Shown: in pieces, positions 7,447-15,498 of the stretch | How the letters are laid out: the number at the start of each line of letters is the position of its first letter | Position numbering within the stretch: the first letter of the stretch is position 1 | Source of the DNA: Acidobacteriota bacterium | Lineage (GTDB): Bacteria > Acidobacteriota > Terriglobia > Terriglobales > Acidobacteriaceae | Length of the DNA: 64,000 nt | Assembly (NCBI GenBank): GCA_021836865.1 | Contig: JAKBHH010000006.1 | Location: 1-64,000, forward strand | Direction: 5' to 3' | Notes under the pieces: generated by a model | The model's input: the letters and a program-made list of their open reading frames with translations, nothing else | Databases searched by the model: none | Told to the model about the DNA's origin: nothing | Position numbers and translations under genes: made by a program

Positions 7447-8886
7447 ATGCTTTTCACCTCACTCCATTTCGCTCTCTTCTTCCCGATTGTAACGGTTGGG
7501 TTTTTCCTGATTCCGTCAAAAATGAAGGTCGCATGGCTGCTTCTCGCCAGTTGCATCTTCTACATGGCATTCATCCCCGCGTATATCCTGATCCTGTTTG
7601 TCACGATCCTTATAGACTATGCAGCTGGAATAGGGCTCGAAAAGGTCGAGGCGGGGCATCGCAAAATCCTTCTCGTCATCAGCATTGCGTCGACTTGTCT
7701 CGTCCTGCTGGTATTTAAGTATCTGTACTTCGCCATTGATAGCATTATTCTTGCCGCCGGATATGCTGGCGTGCACCTGGCTCATCCGGTGATTTCAATC
7801 GTTCTTCCGATCGGCCTATCGTTCCACACATTCCAAAGCCTGAGCTATGTCATAGAGGTATACAAAGGGAATCAAAAGGCAGAAAAGAATCTGGTCGTCT
7901 ACGCAACGTATGTCATGTTCTTTCCGCAGCTGGTCGCCGGGCCAATTGAGAGACCGCAGAATCTCCTGCATCAGTTCCGGGCCAGGCACGAATTCAGTTA
8001 TGAGGCTGCCACGCAGGGCCTGAAGAGGATGGCGTGGGGCTTTTTCAAGAAGCTTGTCATCGCGGACCGGCTTGCACTCTATGTCAACGATGTTTACCGG
8101 GCTCCACGGAATTTTAATGGCACTCAGCTAACGATTGCTACCTTCTTCTTTGCTTATCAGATCTATTGCGACTTTTCAGGGTACTCAGACATTGCGATTG
8201 GCGCAGCGCAGGTCATGGGCTTCAAGCTCATGGAGAATTTCAACAGTCCGTACCATTCTCTTTCGATTGGCGAGTTTTGGCATCGCTGGCACATTTCGCT
8301 GTCAACCTGGTTCAAGGACTACCTATATATCCCACTCGGTGGAAGCCGGGTGAACTATTGGCCACATGTCCGCAATATTCTAATTACTTTCGCGGTCAGT
8401 GGGCTGTGGCATGGCGCTAACTGGACGTATGTATTCTGGGGAACTCTTAATGGTGTCTATCTCGTCGCAGGTCAAGCGTCAAAGCGGTATCGCGATGCAA
8501 TCTTTGCAGCGTGCGGAATCGGAGATGCTTCACCCCTGCGCAAGTCGGTGAGCCTCGCGACCACATTTATACTTGCCTGCATAGCGTGGGTCCTCTTCCG
8601 CGCGGCGAGTATCTCGGATGCGATGTACGTTCTAACGCATTTTCTAAGAAACTGGAACCTGCATAACATCGCAACCGAACAGTTCTACCTGAGGCAGTTC
8701 CCGGTTGCGGTAGGATCCATCATCTTCCTCGAAATTGCCGAAATGCTGGCGGCGCGAGACTTCAAGATTGAAGAAGTACTTGCTAAATCTCTTGCAGTAC
8801 GTTGGGCAGCATATGCATCCTTCGTAGTTCTGGTGATTCTTCTTGGTGTTTATAAGAGTGCGCAATTCATCTATTTCCAGTTCTAA
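7447..8886 (+). CDS. MBOAT O-acyltransferase (AlgI/PatA-like)
   Basis: 479 residues with about ten to twelve membrane helices. Diagnostic stretches are the AlgI-like segment ISLSTWFKDYLYIPLGGSR and the conserved histidine motif SGLWHGANWT (about residue 325), the site used by membrane-bound O-acyltransferases to move an acyl group across or within the membrane. VAGPIERPQ is another family mark. In alginate and teichoic acid systems such a protein works with an SGNH-type partner to O-acetylate polymer hydroxyls; the next gene is such a partner. ATG 7447 is chosen over GTG 7402 because it begins just before the first membrane helix (SLHFALFFPIV). The gap before it (7267-7446) shows no clear gene. 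Confidence 0.85.
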   Translation: MLFTSLHFALFFPIVTVGFFLIPSKMKVAWLLLASCIFYMAFIPAYILILFVTILIDYAAGIGLEKVEAGHRKILLVISIASTCLVLLVFKYLYFAIDSIILAAGYAGVHLAHPVISIVLPIGLSFHTFQSLSYVIEVYKGNQKAEKNLVVYATYVMFFPQLVAGPIERPQNLLHQFRARHEFSYEAATQGLKRMAWGFFKKLVIADRLALYVNDVYRAPRNFNGTQLTIATFFFAYQIYCDFSGYSDIAIGAAQVMGFKLMENFNSPYHSLSIGEFWHRWHISLSTWFKDYLYIPLGGSRVNYWPHVRNILITFAVSGLWHGANWTYVFWGTLNGVYLVAGQASKRYRDAIFAACGIGDASPLRKSVSLATTFILACIAWVLFRAASISDAMYVLTHFLRNWNLHNIATEQFYLRQFPVAVGSIIFLEIAEMLAARDFKIEEVLAKSLAVRWAAYASFVVLVILLGVYKSAQFIYFQF

Positions 8887-8927
8887 ATTTCCCCGGACAC
8901 CTCGTTATCGAGTTGTGTCACCAAAAT

Positions 8928-10067
8928 ATGACGGAGCCTCTGATGTCGCCTATCGTCGAGACAAGAGATAGCCACAGGCCGATCAGCATGCGAGATATGT
9001 CTCAGGGTGACAATGGAATAGACCCCAGGCGTTGGCCGAATGTATTGCGGATATTGTGCTTTGTGGGGATGCTGGTTATTGCTTGTTACCTGCTCAATGG
9101 GATGGTGTCAAAGGGCCTCAGGATGCTGACGAGCGACGAGTTCGGGGCATGGAACGAAGAGATGCAGGGGCGTGTGAACGCGGACGTCATCATATCTGGA
9201 TCGTCAAGAGCTGCAAATCACTTCGATCCTCGGGAGATAGCCCGAGTAACTGGCCTGACAGCCTTCAACATCGGAAGGAACGGTACGCAAACCGATGTTC
9301 AACTCGGCGTGTTGCGGGCGTATCTCGAGCACAACCGCAAGCCAAGGATCATTATTCAGAATCTGGATGCCTTCACTTTTGTAACTACGCGAGAGCTCTA
9401 TGATCCCGCACTATACATCCCCTACATCGATGACCATGAGATCTATCAGACGATGAGGAAGGTCGACGTGGAGTTGACACAGGGTCGGTATATCCCCCTG
9501 TATGACTATGCTGTCGAAGACATGAACTTTACGTGGTGGCTCGGTTTAAAAGGGCTAGTAGGTATTAATCCGAAAAATACGATCTATTTGGGATTTAAAC
9601 CACGAGACCGCGCGTGGTCGGATGAGTTTGACAGGTTCAGGGCCGGCAATCCAAAGGGCGTCACCTTTCCAGTTCAGCCAGATGGTGTGCGTGTCCTTGA
9701 GGATATGATCACGCTGTGCCACGAGAACGGCATCCAGCTGGTGCTCGTGTACTCGCCTGAGTATGACGGTATGCAAAGAATGACGAAAAATCGTGAAGAG
9801 ATATTTGCTGAATTCAGGGAACTATCAAAGCGCTACAACGTTCCATTTTGGGACTATAGCCAGTGGAAGTACGTAGATGATACGAGCATGTTCTACAATT
9901 CGCAGCATATGAATTCCCGCGGTGCAGAAATGTTCTCAATCGACTTTGCGCGGCAGTTAGCTGCCTATATGAACAAACTGGGATGGCAAGTTGGTGGCCA
10001 GAGCGCGAGTGGAACAAATGTTATGACCTCTACGTTGGGGAGCATGAATGCAGTCCGTTTTCACTAG
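8928..10067 (+). CDS. SGNH-hydrolase-like membrane-anchored protein, likely acyltransferase partner of the MBOAT
   Basis: About 379 residues. A single membrane anchor (about residues 35-58, RILCFVGMLVIACYLL) precedes a periplasmic domain. The first block is VIISGSSRAANHF, which fits the GDS/GSS nucleophile block of DltD/AlgX-like SGNH enzymes. Near the C-terminus NSQHMNSRG supplies a histidine in the position of the catalytic DxxH, here with Ser-Gln before the His. No strict DxxH is visible, so the enzyme may be altered. It lies 41 nt after the MBOAT gene, and such pairs O-acetylate polysaccharides. The ORF track start (TTG 8913) adds five residues; ATG 8928 or ATG 8943 are better. Its last 20 nt overlap the deacetylase gene, implying translational coupling. 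Confidence 0.65.
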   Translation: MTEPLMSPIVETRDSHRPISMRDMSQGDNGIDPRRWPNVLRILCFVGMLVIACYLLNGMVSKGLRMLTSDEFGAWNEEMQGRVNADVIISGSSRAANHFDPREIARVTGLTAFNIGRNGTQTDVQLGVLRAYLEHNRKPRIIIQNLDAFTFVTTRELYDPALYIPYIDDHEIYQTMRKVDVELTQGRYIPLYDYAVEDMNFTWWLGLKGLVGINPKNTIYLGFKPRDRAWSDEFDRFRAGNPKGVTFPVQPDGVRVLEDMITLCHENGIQLVLVYSPEYDGMQRMTKNREEIFAEFRELSKRYNVPFWDYSQWKYVDDTSMFYNSQHMNSRGAEMFSIDFARQLAAYMNKLGWQVGGQSASGTNVMTSTLGSMNAVRFH

Positions 10068-10836
10068 GGCAAGGAAGTATGTTGAGCGCAATCTGGCTCA
10101 TGGTCTGTACCGCCGCCCTATAGCGATCAAGTCTGACAGAGCGATTGTCTCGTTCACCTTCGACGATTTTCCAAGATCGGCGCTAGACACAGGTGGCGCA
10201 CTGCTAAGAAGCTATGGCCTGGCCGGAACTTATTACGTCGCGTTGGGTTTGCTGGATGGGACCTCGCCTTCTGGTGTCATCTGTTCCCGGGCGGACATTG
10301 CCAAACTGCTTGACGAAGGACATGAGATCGGCTGTCATACTTATGACCATTGCCATTCCTGGAACACGTCACCTTATGCTTTTGAGGCCTCAATCAATAG
10401 GAATCGGCAGGAGCTTCAAAAGAATTTCCCCGGGCAGGAGTTTCACACGTTGTCTTATCCCATCAGTGAGCCACGGCCGGAAACGAAGCGAAGGGCAGGG
10501 TCGCACTTCCTTGCATGTCGAGCAGGCGGGCAGGTGTTTAATCGCGGGAAGGCTGATCTGAATCAACTGTCAGCATATTTCCTGGAGAGAGCAAATGGCG
10601 ACCTGGGCGCAGTCAAAGCACTCATCCGAGCCTGCCACAAAGAAGGCGGCTGGCTCATCTTCGCAACCCATGATGTTGCGGAGAGTCCGAGTCAGTTTGG
10701 ATGTTCGCCCAGCTTTTTTGAGGACGTCGTGAGCTTTGCCGTGAAGAGCGGCGCCCATGTGCTCCCGGTGGCGAGGGCGCTCAATCTGATTCAGGAACAG
10801 AACCTACCGGCCTCAGAGGCTTCAGCGAATGCGTAG
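10048..10836 (+). CDS. Polysaccharide deacetylase (NodB/CE4 family)
   Basis: 262 residues with the NodB fold. Motif 1 is TFDDFPRSA (about residues 35-43), giving the two aspartates for base and metal. Motif 2 is the histidine pair in HEIGCHTYDHCHS. The C-terminal part contains WLIFATHDVAES, close to the usual motif with the catalytic His. CE4 enzymes remove N- or O-acetyl groups from sugar polymers, so this product would balance or edit the acetylation made by the two genes before it. No signal peptide is obvious, so it may act in the cytoplasm on precursors or be exported by an unseen route. ATG 10048 overlaps the SGNH gene by 20 nt. It ends the first + strand block. Confidence 0.8.
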   Translation: MQSVFTRARKYVERNLAHGLYRRPIAIKSDRAIVSFTFDDFPRSALDTGGALLRSYGLAGTYYVALGLLDGTSPSGVICSRADIAKLLDEGHEIGCHTYDHCHSWNTSPYAFEASINRNRQELQKNFPGQEFHTLSYPISEPRPETKRRAGSHFLACRAGGQVFNRGKADLNQLSAYFLERANGDLGAVKALIRACHKEGGWLIFATHDVAESPSQFGCSPSFFEDVVSFAVKSGAHVLPVARALNLIQEQNLPASEASANA

Positions 10837-11116
10837 GCGCTCATAGTGCACTCCGCCTTGTCGTACCCGCACCCCCGGAAAGGCGACTTCCGATCCTTGC
10901 GCGGATTAGGGCGGTGAAGAGCGCCACCATGCGGTCATCTGAGGGCCGGCCGCTGACGGGGCAACATGGAGGAGTAGAGCGCGTGAGATAGCGCCCGACG
11001 CCAAAGTGCCGCATCAAAAGCTTCAGGCTATACAGTCTTTCGCAAAGAATAGCTGTGGAACGCTGGACTCCTTCTTGCTTCACTGCCAGGTGTGAGTTGA
11101 TGTTCAGTGGTTCGGT
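10837..11116. other. 280-base intergenic region at the end of the first + strand block
   Basis: It lies between the deacetylase stop and the stop of the convergent beta-helix gene. Short ORFs here have no recognisable features. No strong hairpin with a T run was found by eye, although convergent genes would need a terminator. Confidence 0.4.
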
Positions 11117-13222
11117 CTACTGTACAACGGTATTGGTAAGGTTAGATGGCGCAGGCGGCACTAACCCTTGCGACGAAGCCGGGTAGCAACTGGATGCGTT
11201 GAAGGTAAGAGCGGGACCAGAGCCATCTGGTGGGCCCGCCATCTGGTTCAAGTAGCAGGCCATCGCCGGAATCGCGTTGACATGGCCTCCCCACTGGGAT
11301 GGATTCAGCGCCGGACCAGGGGCGCATTGGGCGGATGTTAACGCGGCCACACCGGCAAATTGCCCGCGCGTGTTTAGAGTGCCTGAACAGATTCCCAGGT
11401 TGCCTCCCGAGATGTCAGGTCCAATGGCGGGGAAGGGGATGGACGCAGGCCACCAGGTCGGCCGCGATGGGAGATAGATCGAGTTTGGACAACTTGAGGT
11501 GCTTGTGCAAGTGCTGGACGGAACAGGATTCCCATAGTTCGCGAGGCCAGTGGGAACGTTGCTTGTATTCCACAGGGTCGCTGCGCTGACTACATCGTAG
11601 TTTCCCCAGCGGAAAATCGTGGTACCGACTAGCGGATCCGGCGGAACGACGGCGGATGTCCCAGTCACTCCATTTCCAATAACCCAAGCCGTGGTATTGA
11701 CAATGTATCCAGCGCTGTTCACTGATTCCAAAGTATTCGTAAAGCCGGGAGTTCCGAGGACATTGCCAACATAGTTGGCATACCGGTTGTAGGCAATATC
11801 CACTACTGCAGATGTGCTGACGTCCTTCGCAGAATAACTTCCACATTGCCCGTTTCCGCACGATTCAAATCCGGTGAACAGGTTTCTGTAGAAGGTTTCC
11901 ATCAAATGCGAGCCATGTATCTGGTCTTCGAACATCTGATTTGCGACATTACCCTCGTACAACTCATAGTCATCTCCAGTTGAGTGCTCCCAGAGCCCGC
12001 CGAATAAGAAATCATCGCCAGTATAGTTATTGATGGTGAAGTTGTAGGCGATCACGGATCCATTCGATGGACCTTCTGCCAGGAACGCTGGTCTGACCGC
12101 CTCAATAATATTGTTCTGCATCAGGTTATTGGACCCGTTGTGTTTGATACCTGTCGGGTCAGCGTAGGTGAGATGCTGCCCTGCATCAAAGATATAGTTG
12201 TTTTCGATTTGGGTGTGGATGTCCTGGCTGAGCCAGATCCCGATGTTGTATGAGTGGAGCACCGCGATTCCCGTAGCCCAGCAATAGGAGCAATTGTTGA
12301 AGGATACTCCCGCCGTCGAGTTGGTGCCGGATCCATCGACGGAGAAATTCCGGAATCCGGCATACTGGGCAGGCTGGACAAGCCAAGCTTGGGGGGTCTG
12401 TCCTGCTGACCAATTTGGGTGTTGCAATGCAGGCGAAATTGTGACGGTAGTCGGCCCCTTCTTCCCACACGCAGGAGAGCATGAAATAGCTTCTACAATT
12501 TCCCACTGAAACCTGTGCGGGCGCGCTAGCCCGGTATCAGGCCCGTTTCCGGCGCAACCATTCGAACCATTCACCTGGTCGCTGCAGACGAAGAATCCAT
12601 GATTATCGGTGGCACTCCCGGCACATGGTGCGCCAGTATAGCCCGTATCGCACTGATCGAGAACGATCCACGTAGACTTTGCCGTGATATTACTGCCGCT
12701 GCTCAGCGTGATGGTATTTGTACCTTTTGAATATCCAGACGTCCAGTTATAGATGTTTGCAGGGGGCATGAGGGGGTACGTGCTATCCGAGCTCTCAAAG
12801 CCAACCAGACATGTTCCGCTGCCGCCCTGACATGGAGAAGCTGAGCTGAAATTCAGGTGGGTTTGATCCGCTCCCATCCCGCGTAGCTCAACATTGCTCA
12901 CGCCGACGGAGCGAATGCCGCCTGACAAATTAAATGTGCCTGCGCCTAATTGGATGTATTGATTTGCCGCACACTTCCTGTAGCCGCTACCTGAATAATT
13001 CAGCGCGTTGATGATAATACTTGGACTGCCTGTGTAGGCGGGGATTGTTGGCCCGCATTGGGTCCACGTTGTAGAGGGAATGCCGCCCGGAATGCCTGCT
13101 TGTGTCCAGTCGACTGCACGATCCGGGCTGATTACACCCGACCAAAGTTGCGCCTGCCCCACAGCACTGAAACAAAACACCAAGCACGCTGCGAGGAGAT
13201 AAGATAATTTCGATCGCGACAT
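11117..13222 (-). CDS. Secreted right-handed beta-helix (pectate-lyase-like) protein
   Basis: 701 residues with a clear Sec signal peptide (KLSYLLAACLVFCFSAVGQAQ). After that the protein is rich in G, S, T, N and aromatics. It contains parallel-beta-helix-like steps such as NNYIFDAGQHLTY, NLMQNNIIEAVRPAFLAEG and VIAYNFTINNYTGDDF, the NN-x-I/F pattern of PbH1 repeats. Several Cys pairs (for example SCSPACGKKG and TCTSTSSCPNS) suggest disulfides outside the cell. Beta-helix proteins in exopolysaccharide loci are often lyases, epimerases or hydrolases; no catalytic set is recognisable here, so the activity is not assigned. It is the only - strand gene within the main polysaccharide block and is divergent from the flippase gene with about 620 nt between them. 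Confidence 0.7.
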   Translation of the reverse strand: MSRSKLSYLLAACLVFCFSAVGQAQLWSGVISPDRAVDWTQAGIPGGIPSTTWTQCGPTIPAYTGSPSIIINALNYSGSGYRKCAANQYIQLGAGTFNLSGGIRSVGVSNVELRGMGADQTHLNFSSASPCQGGSGTCLVGFESSDSTYPLMPPANIYNWTSGYSKGTNTITLSSGSNITAKSTWIVLDQCDTGYTGAPCAGSATDNHGFFVCSDQVNGSNGCAGNGPDTGLARPHRFQWEIVEAISCSPACGKKGPTTVTISPALQHPNWSAGQTPQAWLVQPAQYAGFRNFSVDGSGTNSTAGVSFNNCSYCWATGIAVLHSYNIGIWLSQDIHTQIENNYIFDAGQHLTYADPTGIKHNGSNNLMQNNIIEAVRPAFLAEGPSNGSVIAYNFTINNYTGDDFLFGGLWEHSTGDDYELYEGNVANQMFEDQIHGSHLMETFYRNLFTGFESCGNGQCGSYSAKDVSTSAVVDIAYNRYANYVGNVLGTPGFTNTLESVNSAGYIVNTTAWVIGNGVTGTSAVVPPDPLVGTTIFRWGNYDVVSAATLWNTSNVPTGLANYGNPVPSSTCTSTSSCPNSIYLPSRPTWWPASIPFPAIGPDISGGNLGICSGTLNTRGQFAGVAALTSAQCAPGPALNPSQWGGHVNAIPAMACYLNQMAGPPDGSGPALTFNASSCYPASSQGLVPPAPSNLTNTVVQ

Positions 13223-13841
13223 GTAGTCCTCCTTGCTGACTCACGGAACATGCTGCACTTTATTCAGCCATTTTCGTCCTTATGCGATCTACTTGCGCAT
13301 CGACATGTCCGTTCCCAAAGATTTTACCAATCGAGCGGCCTCGCATGCCATCTTCCCCATATACATCGCTCGGTCTTCGCTCGAATCTGGCGGTTTATAC
13401 AGAAATCTGCTCAGACGCTTGATGGCCTTCGTGCGCCCAGCAGCAATTGCAAGCCCTTGAAAGCATTGGTATAGACGCGCCGCGAAGAAAGTTGTTGCGC
13501 GACAACTCGCCGCCGCTCCACGCCGGCTGCGGGAGAATAAAGATGAGTTCAGCGCTGCCGAAATGTCTTTGAGGACGGCAGAGAGGAGTTGCCGGCCAGA
13601 TCTTAAGCGATATTGCCTAGCCGCATCACGAAGTTCGTGCGCCACAGAACGGTTACAAGCCCGCGTCTCCCCTTAGTATCCGAGCGGCTGCATCCCTTCC
13701 AAGGATCAGCTATCTCCATCGGGTTCCCATGTGGGAATTCACCAATTTGATGTCCTTGATACAACGTCACAACATTACGGCTTAGCAGTTTGAGGTGCAA
13801 TTCTGAGACCCTTCGATGCAACTGGAGCCTTCCGCAAGAAA
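13223..13841. other. 619-base divergent intergenic region without a convincing gene
   Basis: This separates the beta-helix gene (-) from the flippase gene (+), so it should hold promoters for both. The ORF track lists a 118-residue - strand ORF (13289-13645) and smaller ones, but none has a ribosome binding site, motif or composition I trust. AGGAGG (13206-13211 on the complement) just upstream of the beta-helix start is its ribosome binding site. I could not pick out a reliable -35/-10 pair. Confidence 0.4.
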
Positions 13842-15461
13842 GTGGATGCAGGAGATGTTCGACGATTGGCCACGCGCGGGGCAGCAGCTACTCTGTTCTC
13901 CGGGGCGTCCAGTGTAGGGATTCAGTTGGTGTCAACGATGATCCTTGCCCGTCTGCTGTCGCCGCGGGACTTCGGTTTAATAACGATCGTGACCACGTTC
14001 AGCCTCCTTCTGGTCAATTTTGGATTCAACGGTTTCACGGAAGCAATCGTTCATCGCGAAGATATCAATCATGCTCAGGCGAGTAATCTCTTCTGGATCA
14101 ATGCTGTCGGGAGTACTATTCTTGCGATTGGGTTTGCCTTCACGGGTCCGTGGATGGCTCGGCTCTTTCACGACGAGAGGATTGCAGGTGTCGCAGTTTG
14201 GATATCTTTAACGATCTTCGTCACGGGCTTCTCGGTCATCCACCTGGCGCTGCTGAAGCGAGCAATGTCCTTTTCGGCAGCATCCGCCAATGACATCGTG
14301 GCTCGATTTATCTCGGTCGTGGTATCCATTACTCTTGGCTGGGCCGGATGGGGCTATTGGGCGCTCGTCGCCGGAGCCATTGCTCTTGCGGCCAGTCCTT
14401 GCATTGGAGCCTGGATACTCTGCACATGGAGACCAGGCCTGCCAACCAGAGCGAAGGGCACCGCTTCGCTGCTCCGATACGCGACTCATACTTATGCTCG
14501 ATTTACGACAGGCTACTTCACGAGCAACCTCGACAATTTTCTTGTCGGCTGGCGCCTGGGGCCGGTGCAACTGGGCTTCTACAAGAAAGCCTATGATCTA
14601 TTCGTACTGCCGTCTTCGCAGCTTTCCCTGGGGATGACTATTGTGGCGGTATCAGCCCTCAGCCGCTTGCAGAACGACGTGGAGCAGTATAGACGATATC
14701 TTTTTCGTGCCCTCGGCGTTATGGCGCTCATCGGAATGGGCATTAGCGGTCTACTGACACTGGTTGGTCGCGATCTTGTGTTTGTGCTCCTTGGTCCCAA
14801 GTGGAGCGAATCGGGAACGTTGTTTACGATCTTCGCCCCTGGAATCGGCTTGATGGCATTGTACGGCACCCATGTGTGGATCCATCTATCGCTGGGCCAT
14901 GCAGATCGCTGGTTTCGATGGGGAATCATCGATCTAGTTGTCACAACGGCGTTCCTATGTGTTGGCCTGCACTGGAAGGCACAGGGTATTGCTCTGGCGT
15001 GGGTTCTTTCCTATTGCGTGATCACTTTGCCGGCATTATGGTATGCAACGCGTCCGATACATCTACGCACTGGGTCGATACTTAACGTGCTTTGGAGGTA
15101 CATTACTGCGTCCCTCGCAAGTTATCTATGTGCGGAGAGCCTGATCGGGCGATTTCAGGATCCGGCCAATCTGCATGGTCCTCTTTCAGCGATTGGCATG
15201 CTCTTGATCTCAACGCTTCTCTTTTCCGCACTCTACCTTTTCCTTGTAGTCATACTTCATGGCAGCATCGCTCCTATCAGACAGGTGATGCGGCTGATCC
15301 AGGAGGTAGTAAGTAAGCGCAGCGGGAGAACGATGGGAGTACCAGGTGCAACAGAGGGACCTCAGTCCCCGCAGGCCGATGGCTCGTTGTTTGAAGAAGA
15401 GATGAACTCCACCGAAACCGCTGCATCAAGAGCAGCGATGGCAGAGCGGGAGTACCTGTGA
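13842..15461 (+). CDS. Wzx-type polysaccharide flippase (MOP superfamily)
   Basis: 539 residues with about twelve to fourteen membrane helices. The N-terminal region (GAAATLFSGASSVGIQLVSTMILARLLSPRDFGL as two short blocks) is the signature of Wzx/RfbX-like lipopolysaccharide biosynthesis proteins. The DNFLVGWRLGPVQLGFYKKAYDL region is the second conserved block. It should move an undecaprenyl-diphosphate-linked repeat unit from the cytoplasmic to the periplasmic leaflet, where the Wzy-like protein could polymerise it. The start is GTG 13842. The C-terminal tail of about 50 residues is soluble, rich in charged residues and Ser/Thr, and of unknown use. It begins the second + strand block, followed 37 nt later by the GT32-GT2 fusion. 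Confidence 0.85.
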   Translation: MDAGDVRRLATRGAAATLFSGASSVGIQLVSTMILARLLSPRDFGLITIVTTFSLLLVNFGFNGFTEAIVHREDINHAQASNLFWINAVGSTILAIGFAFTGPWMARLFHDERIAGVAVWISLTIFVTGFSVIHLALLKRAMSFSAASANDIVARFISVVVSITLGWAGWGYWALVAGAIALAASPCIGAWILCTWRPGLPTRAKGTASLLRYATHTYARFTTGYFTSNLDNFLVGWRLGPVQLGFYKKAYDLFVLPSSQLSLGMTIVAVSALSRLQNDVEQYRRYLFRALGVMALIGMGISGLLTLVGRDLVFVLLGPKWSESGTLFTIFAPGIGLMALYGTHVWIHLSLGHADRWFRWGIIDLVVTTAFLCVGLHWKAQGIALAWVLSYCVITLPALWYATRPIHLRTGSILNVLWRYITASLASYLCAESLIGRFQDPANLHGPLSAIGMLLISTLLFSALYLFLVVILHGSIAPIRQVMRLIQEVVSKRSGRTMGVPGATEGPQSPQADGSLFEEEMNSTETAASRAAMAEREYL

Positions 15462-15498
15462 CCACATCAGGAATAGACCGAAAAGGAATGGTATCTCA

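Noticed and set aside
13289-13645. 118-residue - strand ORF in the divergent gap
   Set aside because: No ribosome binding site or motif; composition looks random. Kept only as part of the gap note.
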